From: Corylus avellana | Lineage: Eukaryota; Streptophyta; Magnoliopsida; Fagales; Betulaceae | Direction of reading: 5' to 3' | NCBI RefSeq assembly: GCF_901000735.1 | Contig: NC_081545.1 | Span: forward strand, 15,770,963-15,834,962 | DNA length: 64,000 bases | Part shown: positions 56,554 to 64,000 of the stretch, one piece after another | How positions within the stretch are numbered: position 1 is the first letter of the stretch | Layout of the letters: each line of letters begins with the position of its first letter | Notes under the pieces: generated by a model | What the model was told of the DNA's origin: nothing | Database searches by the model: none | What the model saw: the letters and a program-made list of their open reading frames with translations, nothing else | Position numbers and translations under genes: made by a program

Positions 56554-57775
56554 ATTCGTGATTGGGTGGAGCCAAAACCCAATCGCCATTGTCATCACGC
56601 ACCATCCCTTTGTTCTTCTCCACCCACCACGACCCTGGAATCAAGCACTCATCCTTGAGAAAATCAGAGAATTTGTTGACCAAAGCCAAACTCCTCTTCA
56701 CCTTCAGCTCAAAATCACCATTCTTCCCGTTCCAGCCAGCCACCACATGCAACATGGCCTCCAAATTATGCCAGTCACTCGGATTCTTGGAGTCCTTCAA
56801 GCTCGGCGACTTCCTTGTATCTATCACCAGCTCGATCCCCGTGTCCACGTACCCCAACCACCGCCCCGGATAGTGCGGGATCACGTCGATGGTGTTCTTC
56901 ACATGCAGAACCTTCAGATTTGTGTACTTGTTGAACCTCTCATTGAAAGCTTTATTCCCAACTCGCGGGCACGCGAAAACAATAGCCGAAACCGGAATAT
57001 CGGAAACCCCATTCTCGACAAGATCGAAAGCGCTCAAGACCGATAAGCTTGCGCCAAGGCTGTGCCCTGTTAATGTGACGCTTACATTCTCGTCTTTGTA
57101 TTGGTGGGTCAACTCCTTGATCTTGCTTAGAAGCTGTGCTCTTGCGCTTGTTTTTGTGAAGGGTGACGTGGGGTCGTCTGAGGTGTAAATGGTAATCCAG
57201 CCCCTCATGACTTTTGGAATCTTTTCTCTCCTTAACGGTTTAACAGAAGAAAAACAGAGAAGTTTTTTCGGCGCTTTTTCAGGATTGTTTGGACGAATCA
57301 ATGACATGGCAGATGCCAGGTCAGCACCCAACACATCAATCCACTCGTAGCTCCTTGTTGTGCCGCGCCATGCGACGTATATTTCACGGCGGCCGAGGGC
57401 GCGGCTGACATCGTCGGAGGTGACGGCGATGTAGCCAATCCAGTTGGACTCGCGGTCCCAGGATTCGCGGGAGTGGGAGTGGAGAAGAAAGGCTTCGGCG
57501 TTGCTGACTTTGGCGGTGGCGTAGAGGAAGGAAACGACTTGGTAGTCGGAGGGGGCGTCGAACATGAGGTTGTGGAAGAAGGAGGCCTTGCCGTAGCGGC
57601 TGGAGCCGCAGTACTTGGAGTTTTGGTCGTTGTTGAAGGCGTCGTAGGTGGCCTGGCAGAGGTCGCCGCAGCGGAGGATGAGTTTGCGGAGGGAGAGGTC
57701 GAGGGGGTCTAAAAGGCCTTCCCAGTTATTGCTGCCCAGGAGTTTAGGCCATGTAATTGCTTCAGTTCCGTTCAT
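56510..57775 (-). CDS. Class-II phospholipase A1 (DAD1/DSEL-like lipase), copy A, C terminus replaced by LTR sequence
   Basis: Lipase_3-family enzyme that removes the sn-1 acyl chain from phospholipids or acts on mono/diacylglycerol. Class-II members lack a plastid transit peptide and are cytosolic, and none is seen here. The start MNGTEAITWPKLLGSNNWEGLLDPLD matches the conserved class-II N terminus. Catalytic triad by position: Ser239 in GHSLGAS, Asp297 in TIDVIPHYPG, His336 in SDWHNLEA. DECLIPGSWWVEKNKGMV lies near residues 375-392. Single exon, 421 codons. The last 14 residues (from LFE) come from the inserted LTR; the native frame continued at 40801-40771 for eight residues to give about 415. 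All catalytic parts are intact, so activity may persist, with a new 3' UTR in the LTR. A TATA motif (TTTTATATAATCC on the minus strand, 57853-57865) lies about 80 bases upstream of the ATG. Divergent from copy B. Confidence 0.93.
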   Translation of the reverse strand: MNGTEAITWPKLLGSNNWEGLLDPLDLSLRKLILRCGDLCQATYDAFNNDQNSKYCGSSRYGKASFFHNLMFDAPSDYQVVSFLYATAKVSNAEAFLLHSHSRESWDRESNWIGYIAVTSDDVSRALGRREIYVAWRGTTRSYEWIDVLGADLASAMSLIRPNNPEKAPKKLLCFSSVKPLRREKIPKVMRGWITIYTSDDPTSPFTKTSARAQLLSKIKELTHQYKDENVSVTLTGHSLGASLSVLSAFDLVENGVSDIPVSAIVFACPRVGNKAFNERFNKYTNLKVLHVKNTIDVIPHYPGRWLGYVDTGIELVIDTRKSPSLKDSKNPSDWHNLEAMLHVVAGWNGKNGDFELKVKRSLALVNKFSDFLKDECLIPGSWWVEKNKGMVRDDNGDWVLAPPNHELFEIILVMHKFSLI

Positions 57776-57983
57776 GATCGTAGACTCGTAGTGGAAGGGA
57801 GGGGAAGATTTGTATAATGCAGATGGGCAGATGAGTAGGTGTATTTTGTTGGATTATATAAAAGAATTGAAACGATGAAGTCAATATTATTATTATTATT
57901 TATTTTTCATTTCTTTAAAGAAGCCAGAAGGTAGAAGGGAAGGTGTATTGGTCATTGTCTGCTGGATCCCCTTTACATGTTGT

Positions 57984-58150
57984 TTTAATAACAGCATTTA
58001 TGCTATAATTTAAGTAACGGTTAAGAATGAATCTCTCAAAATCTTTTTTGATTTTCTCTTTCCTATTAAAAACTTCTCAAAATAAGTCAACTTTGAGATT
58101 CAATCTTGACCGTTGCTTACATTTATAGCATACATGCTGTTATTAAAATA
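57984..58150. mobile_element. MITE in the divergent PLA1 promoter region, copy 1
   Basis: AATAACAGCATTTATGCTAT...AACGGTTAAGA...AATCTCTCAAAAT pairs with ATTCAATCTTGACCGTT...ATAGCATACATGCTGTTATT in reverse complement. No ORF. Confidence 0.82.
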
Positions 58151-58197
58151 ACATCATATAAACCAGATCCCTAGCTCAAACCCTTAAAATACCCGAC

Positions 58198-58362
58198 AAT
58201 AATAACAGCATGTATGCTGTTATTATTGAATGTCAAAGTTGACTTATTTTGAGAAACTTTTAATAGAGAGAGAAAATGAAGAAATATTTTGAGAGATTCA
58301 ATCTTGACCGTTATTTAAACTACAACATGCATTCTGTTGTTTTAATTACAAAACCAAATTAA
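58198..58362. mobile_element. MITE in the divergent PLA1 promoter region, copy 2
   Basis: Same family as 57984-58150 in the opposite order of arms: AATAACAGCATGTATGCTGT at the left, and TTCAATCTTGACCGTTATTT then CATGCATTCTGTTGTTT at the right. More decayed. Confidence 0.75.
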
Positions 58363-59544
58363 ACAATACTTATTTCCTATTTTTTATCATCAAATCCTTC
58401 AAGTTTGGAGGGCTGACTGGTTCAGGACTTTTGGACATTTTAAGAAAAATTTAAAACTATTTCGTCTCAACAAAGTATGCAAAAACAAAAATTTCCATAA
58501 AAAAGACTCATAGAACTTCTAAATCAGCCTCCTCCTTTAATCCTCATATTCCAGGAATCAATTCCCTCCTTCTTGGATTTTTTTTTTTTTTGTTAGAAAA
58601 AAAAAATGAAAGAAGGAAAAACCCTTAATACGAATTGGAATGCACGCATGAAATAATTAATGACATGGCAACATGCAGAAACATGGATGAACCACCGTCC
58701 ACCAACCTATCATAACCAGGCGGCGTCAACACGTGGTAGATTCACAGTTTCATTTTGCAATTTTTTAAAGAATAAAGAGTCGGACATTATTGTAATCGGC
58801 TTTTCTAGTCCAAATAATACTTGATGGATCTCCGCCCCTGCATCTTAGCTGTCCGGGTTACGATTTGACCCGAATGCAACCGGCCTGCACTTAAAAAAAA
58901 AAAACATTTTTATTGATTTCTTTAAATTTGATTTTTTATAAAAAAAAAAAATTCAAAAAAAAAAAAGTTATTTAACAAGCTCTCTATTCTATTTTAAATT
59001 TAACTTTGATCAACAAGACTTTCCAAATACAAAAGTGAAAGTTATTTAGTTTTAAAGCATCCATATTGAGCACTTCAAATAAAAGTTGAACTAGAAAAGA
59101 AAAACTTACTTTTTTAAATTTGAAGAATCGCTTTTAAAATAAATCAAATATCAAACTCTCTATGTCTTCATTTACTTTAATCAAACATTATTATTTTCTT
59201 ATCTTTTAATTCTTTTTTTATTCTTGGTAGATGAGAGAGAGAAGTTATAAAATGAATATATAAGATTAAAAAGTTAAATAACTTTTACTTTTTGGCACTT
59301 GCTATTTGAAAAGCCTTATTGAATTTGAAATAGAACAAAGAGTATGTTAAATAACTCTTTTTATGAGTTTTTTTAAATTTTTAAAGAAAAATTGAATTTA
59401 AAAAGCTCAATAGAGCTGATCTTGTATATTCATTTTCCTTTATCGCCACCCATTTTTTATCCCCCAAGAGACATCTGTATCCAATTAAACAACACAAATT
59501 CCGTTCCTTTCTCCATCAAACCTTAGAAAATCTTCCTTATCTAA

Positions 59545-60498
59545 ATGGGAAATAATCCAACAACATACACTCTGAGCCCCAAACACGCCCCCGCCGTGAC
59601 GATGAACCCAGCAACCGAAGCAGCCGAATCAACAGAATGGTCTCAACTCCTCGGCAGCAATAACTGGGAAGGTCTTCTAGACCCCCTCGACCTCTCCCTC
59701 CGCCAGCTCATCCTCCGCTGCGGCGACCTCTGCCAGGCCACCTACGACGCATTCAACAACGACCAGAACTCCAAGTACTGCGGCTCCAGCCGCTATGGAA
59801 AGGCCTCATTCTTCCACAAAGTCATGTTTGACGCCGCCTCCGACTACCAAGTCGTGTCCTTCCTCTACGCCACCGCCAAAGTCGGCCACCCTGAAGCCCT
59901 TCTTCTCCACTCGCAGTCGCGCGAGTCCTGGGACCGTGAGTCCAACTGGATTGGCTACATCGCCGTCACCACTAACGACGTCAGCCGCGCCCTGGGCCGA
60001 CGCGAAATACATGTCGTGTGGCGCGGGACGACAAGGAGCTACGAGTGGGTTGATGTGTTAGACGCTGATCTCAAATCTGCCATGCAATTGATTCGTCCAA
60101 ATGCGCGTGCTGAATTTGGCGATGGCGATGATGGTAGTAGCAGTAGTGATAGCCATGGTGATAATGAAAAGGTTCCAAAAGTCATGAACGGCTGGCTTAC
60201 TATTTACACCTCAGACGACACCAACTCACCCTTCACAAAGGTCAGTGCAAGAACACAGGTTTTAAGCAAGATCAAAGGCTTGATACAGCAATACAAAGAT
60301 GAGAAGCTAAGCGTCACATTAACAGGGCACAGCCTTGGCGCAAGCTTATCGGTCTTGAGCGCTTTCGATTTGGTGGAGAATGGGGTTTCCGATATTCCGG
60401 TTGCAGCTATTGTATTTGGGTGCCCACAAATTGGGAATAAAGCTTTCAATGAGAGGTTCAACAAGTATACAAATCTGAAGGTTTTGCATGTAAAGAAC
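59545..60498 (+). CDS. Class-II phospholipase A1, copy B, truncated by an assembly gap
   Basis: Paralog of copy A, with about 318 residues visible. Shared LLGSNNWEGLLDPLDLSLR, RYGKASFFH, ESNWIGYIAV, VWRGTTRSYEW, and the nucleophile Ser263 in GHSLGAS. The Asp and His of the triad would lie in the N gap. The annotated ATG gives 19 extra residues; Met20 (59602), MNPATEAAESTEW, aligns with the start of copy A and may be the true start. Residues about 188-208 form an acidic/Ser-rich insert (FGDGDDGSSSSDSHGDNEK), where copy A has a basic linker. Codons are GC-rich in the first half, like copy A. Whether this gene is complete cannot be told because sequence beyond the gap is not PLA1. Confidence 0.92.
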
Positions 60499-60598
60499 NN
60501 NNNNNNNNNNNNNNNNNNNNNNNNNNNNNNNNNNNNNNNNNNNNNNNNNNNNNNNNNNNNNNNNNNNNNNNNNNNNNNNNNNNNNNNNNNNNNNNNNN
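60499..60598. other. Assembly gap (100 N)
   Basis: Exactly 100 N, a conventional gap of unknown size, inside the PLA1-B coding sequence. Confidence 0.99.
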
Positions 60599-61111
60599 GA
60601 GTGCGTTTTTAAAAAAATAATCTGCGATTTTAAACCAAATCGCAATTTTATGGTGTTTGGGATTGCGATTTTAAAAACGCAAATTTTAAAATCGCAAAAA
60701 AATCTGCGATTTTCATAAGCTGATTAGATGGTGCTTATTTGAAAAAGTGCGAATTTAAAACAAAATCACTATTTCTATTAAAAAGATATTTGACGCAATA
60801 GTTATCTTTTTTAGAGCGGTAATGAAAAAAATACTAAAAATACCCACATAAAATATATTAAAACCCTTATTTTCTCTCTCTTTTTTTTTTCTTCATCCTC
60901 TCTGTCTCATTCGTCGTTATTGGTAATTTGATCATGAAACCGCAATTATATGTTAATGTTATCCAAACACTCAATTGATAAAAAAAGTACTTTTTAACAT
61001 GTTTTACCAAACGCCTGTGCGATTTTAAAAAGTAGTGATTTTAAAAACGCAATTTTTAGAAACGCAATTTTTAAAATCGCACTTATTGAAATCGCACTCC
61101 CAAACGGGCCC
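60599..61111. mobile_element. PIF/Tourist-like MITE, left end lost in the gap
   Basis: The right end reads inward GGGCCCGTTTGGGAGTGCG, followed by a TAA target (61112-61114). The left side begins GAGTGCG directly after the gap. The arms are rich in GCGATTTTAAAA words. The uninterrupted target is seen at 23610-23612. Confidence 0.82.
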
Positions 61112-61724
61112 TAAGAAAAACCCGTTCCATATACCAAGTGCAAGGTCCACCTATTGTCTTCTCCAATTCATTCGGATCTTTTGCAATTAAACAATTAATG
61201 TTTTCTCTTTGCCGCTTTTTATCAATTTGATAAAAAGGGTTGTTCTAATAGTCTCCATTATTAAAAGTGCGTCCTTAACGAAAGTAGACACTATAATCTA
61301 ATCCTGGAAGGTTGCATGTCTAGAGATCCGATCGCACCGAGTTATATACTCCGGAAAGCACGAATCAACTTTTAAGAACAACGCTCTTGTGTGTTCTAAT
61401 AGTTTTCATCTCTTGTAATTTATATATTTTATTGTTAATTTTCAGGTTTGTATTCTTTTATTTCAATAAGAATTTTATGCACCATCCAAAATTATTTCCA
61501 ACATATTGTAAAGATCATCTTAGAAGCATCAGAAAAGAAAAAGAAGATTAGAAGAATTTGTAGCTAATACAAAAAAAATTGGGGAGTGATCTAATGACTG
61601 GAGTTTGTAGTCTAAGTAGTGGAGAGGATGCAATGTATATATAAATGCAAATGATTGTTCAAAAGAGTTGCCCTCAGAAATTCAATTGAAAAAGAAAAGG
61701 TTGAAGATAGTGGGCTTGGCTAAG
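61112..61724 (+). repeat. Near-identical copy of 23610-24222 (solo LTR part plus hAT flank)
   Basis: Same length (613 bases) with about five substitutions and no indel by eye. It includes the last part of the solo LTR, its TATTG duplication and hAT sequence beyond, so it derives from the same element, not merely from a related LTR. Confidence 0.92.
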
Positions 61725-61824
61725 NNNNNNNNNNNNNNNNNNNNNNNNNNNNNNNNNNNNNNNNNNNNNNNNNNNNNNNNNNNNNNNNNNNNNNNNNNNN
61801 NNNNNNNNNNNNNNNNNNNNNNNN
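61725..61824. other. Assembly gap (100 N)
   Basis: Exactly 100 N. It separates the small contig from the right duplication arm. Confidence 0.99.
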
Positions 61825-62489
61825 CAATTATAGTGTTTATAAAATTACAGTATGGTTTTCAAAATCGCATTTTAATATTTAAAATTATGAGTTTATTTTT
61901 TTAAAATAATCTTTTTACCTACGATTTGAAGACACAAATTCTCTATAAGATCACGATGCTAAAACATTCCCTTCCGAATATTTGGTGTATAAGTTATTTA
62001 GGAAATAAATATATATACATTAAAAATACAGAAAATAATTGAATATAGAGGTATATGGGTCGTCTAGAATGATGCACAACTAGAATGTGCTTCTTTCCTC
62101 ATTCTTTTGCGCTCCCACGTCAATAGTTGTATGTATGTAAAAGTCAATAATTCAGTCTGTTTAAGAACTAACTTGGGAGAATTATGATATGCTTATTTAA
62201 TCATTTTTCAACCAATACTGTAATTTTTATTTAAGAAATTAAACAATTCTACCATATGCTAGCTTATTTAAATTGACCGACCGATCCCAAGCCCGGGCCA
62301 AGTTTAATTAAGATGTTTGTTTTGCTTTCGTAAGGAAAATAACTTCTATAAGCAGCTCTTTTGTGCCCACCAAAAGCAGTTGCCACCTAGGATTATTGCA
62401 CAAACCCAAATAAAAACAAAAACACCATATTATATAGCTTTATTCCTTTTATTTATTTATTTTTTTTAAGAATATGGGAAAGGGCTAAG

Positions 62490-62690
62490 GGTGGCTCGCT
62501 GCCACCCCCAACCCATCTAGGGTGGCTGGCTGGCTGGATGTGGCCATGGCTCGCCGACCACCCCTAGGCCATGGGTGTCTCACCGACCACCCCATATGGG
62601 CTAGGGGTGGCCGCGCGGGCCACCCCTAGGACATGGGGTGGCCGGCGGGAGATGGGGTGGCCACCCAACCACCCCATCATTTTTTTTTTA
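62490..62690. repeat. GC-rich GGGGTGGCC block (arm B)
   Basis: Counterpart of 39555-39790. Alternating GGGGTGGCC/GGCCACCCC words. Confidence 0.75.
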
Positions 62691-62922
62691 AAAAAAAAAA
62701 ATTAAATTAATTTTATAGGGTTGAAGTGAAATAATATGGTGTGATAGTGTTTTTGACTTTTTTTTTTCCTTAAACTTAGATCTATTCTAAAATGCTGAGG
62801 TGTCACTTGATGAGTGGTGGGCACAAAGGGGTGGGTTTACACCACCTCCTTATAAAAGTCACTCTCTTTAGTAAGTTAGAATATAATAAGGAAAACAAGT
62901 ATGGAAGCACCGAGCATATTAA

Positions 62923-63145
62923 GGGCATGTTTGGGTGTGTATTTCAAATGTTTAAAAGTACGTATAATATTCAAAAAGTTCATTTGAAGAAAAAAGTATA
63001 TGTTTTGTAAAAAAATTGAAAGCGCTTTTAAGGGTCTAAAATGACCAAAACGCACTCTTAGCAAAAGCTTAAAAATAAAGCTTTTGCCAAAAAACGCTTT
63101 TTGTCTTAAAATCTTTATTTCTTAAACACAATCTTAAACGTGCTC
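62923..63145. mobile_element. Tourist/PIF-Harbinger-like MITE (arm B)
   Basis: TAA duplications (62920-62922, 63146-63148), ends GGGCATGTTTGGG and CGTGCTC. Orthologous in position to 39163-39374 in arm A. Confidence 0.82.
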
Positions 63146-63640
63146 TAAGTTTATGTGGGTAATGAATGGACCAAGTGTTCTTTTAGTATATATATATATA
63201 TATATATATTTGTGTGTTTTCCTAGTCATATGTAGATATTATTTTTAAAAAATTTAGTAAGAGAAATAAGGATTATAGTCTTTTTTGCCTTTTCATAAAA
63301 TAATATCTATCAAAGACCAAAGAACGCTGAGAAAACACATGGTATTTTCTTTAATAAATGGTATGAATCTGAGTTTCATGAATCTAAGTGAAACTCATAT
63401 TTTGCAAGATTAAATGACTAAATTTATATTTTTTCTATTAATTTAAATTTTAAAAATAATTAATTATTTAACATTGGAATTAGAGCTACTAGAGCTTTAA
63501 TATTCACACCACTTTGCCTTCAGAACCGGATCCTCTCCAGTCCATTTTGGACTGGAGAGTACCCAATTAATGGCCGGATCAAAGATCATTGTGCCATAAA
63601 TGGGACATCTGTCGGATTAATATAAATAATAATAAAGTAA

Positions 63641-64000
63641 ATATATCATAAGTCCCTGAATCAATGTGCCAAAATTAAATAGCCCCTAAGTTTTTTTTTT
63701 TCAAAAATTTACTCCCTGGGTCAATCAAAATGCCAATAAAATCTCTACCGTCAAAATTTTTTAACCCAATTAATTTCAATCAAAATGCACCATTTGCCAC
63801 GTCAGCGTATTAATTTTTTATTAATTTAATTTAAAAATTAAATCTAAAATTAATTAAAAAAAAAAAAAAAAATTCCCGAGAGAGGGAGCGTCGACGGTGG
63901 GTATGTGTGAAAATGCCACCCCTGGGATTTTTTCTGGGTAAGGATGGTTCTGTGGATGAGGCTGAATTAGTTTCAGAAGATTGCTCACTACGGTGTGTGA
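63641..64000. other. Window end, no gene seen
   Basis: Beyond the duplication. AT-rich with TAAGTCCCTGAATCAATG and CACGTCAGCG words that suggest another short repeat. From 63878 it becomes less AT-rich (GAGGGAGCGTCGACGGTGGG), but no frame is convincing. Confidence 0.45.

Larger units (their letters stand above)
57776..59544. promoter_or_regulatory. Divergent intergenic region between the two PLA1 copies
   Basis: 1.77 kb holding both promoters. Copy A has a TATA motif at 57853-57865. Copy B has only a weak candidate, TTGTATATTC, at about 59422-59431. Two related MITEs occupy about 57984-58365. The upstream sequences of the two genes do not look alike, so the duplicated unit seems to begin near the start codons. 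AT-rich elsewhere, no other gene. Confidence 0.65.
61825..63640. repeat. Inverted segmental duplication, right arm (3' flank of PLA1 copy B)
   Basis: Colinear in reverse complement with 38700-40510. Begins near AAAATTACAGTATGGTTTTC (matching 40480-40500 inverted) and ends near GGGACATCTGTCGGATTAAT (matching 38722-38741 inverted). Contains the shared MITE (62923-63145) and GGTGGC block (62490-62690). No gene. Confidence 0.88.

Noticed and set aside
56558..57188. Plus-strand ORFs of 99-162 codons over PLA1 copy A
   Set aside because: Antisense shadows of the GC-rich lipase coding sequence; no homology of their own.
57473..57712. Gly/Val-rich 79-codon plus-strand ORF
   Set aside because: Antisense shadow of the PLA1-A N-terminal coding region.
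60346..60645. ORF reading through the N gap
   Set aside because: Half of it is unknown sequence and the rest is antisense of PLA1-B.

Overview
This is a plant nuclear window, most likely from a woody dicot. The evidence is spliced genes with GT-AG introns, plant-type LTR retrotransposons, LINEs, a tRNA-derived SINE, hAT elements and MITEs, and very AT-rich spacers. The species call is inference from general character only. Two 100-base runs of N (60499-60598 and 61725-61824) are assembly gaps. Most open reading frames here are shadows or transposon debris. I can support three genes: one complete MBF1-type transcriptional coactivator (25283-28195, four exons, 142 codons) and two class-II phospholipase A1 (PLA1) paralogs (56510-57775 minus, 59545-60498 plus). 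There is also a degenerate piece of the DNA polymerase theta (POLQ/TEBICHI) helicase (about 12049-15530).

Layout. 1-6026: AT-rich remnant of a hAT-like element carrying a 5'-truncated LINE (1993-5107, 14-bp target duplication). 6027-7901: 5' part of a Copia element on the minus strand, cut by the hAT right end. 8144-11750: short repeats, a fold-back MITE and LTR scraps. 12049-15530: POLQ pseudogene. 16391-24640: remnants of Ty3-like elements in both orientations, a minus-strand LTR of the LARD family found again downstream (LARD: large LTR element without pol), and a hAT element (22390-24385) that carries a solo LTR. 24896-28382: MBF1 with a MITE just upstream. 29578-37381: a LARD copy interrupted by a nested Copia-type element (29693-33965). 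37691-38037: a small hAT with perfect 8-bp duplications.

38700-63640 is the most informative part. A PLA1 gene and about 2 kb of its downstream flank exist twice, head to head. In the minus-strand copy, a 15.75-kb Copia-like retrotransposon (40802-56553) sits eight codons before the original stop, so the last codons and the 3' flank now lie at 40771-40801 and beyond. That retrotransposon has itself received a SINE (44111-44223), a LARD composite (45239-52335) and a 2.8-kb hAT (52599-55370). The LARD composite is odd: both of its outer ends are LTR start (U3) ends, yet it is flanked by matching ATGAG duplications. The plus-strand PLA1 copy runs into an assembly gap, and the small contig between the two gaps is a 99% copy of 23610-24222 carrying a MITE.

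The genes do not form a pathway. The window is mainly a record of nested transposition around a PLA1 duplication and MBF1. Boundaries given with target-site duplications were read directly. LTR, MITE and family names rest on terminal motifs and known conventions, and I ran no searches.
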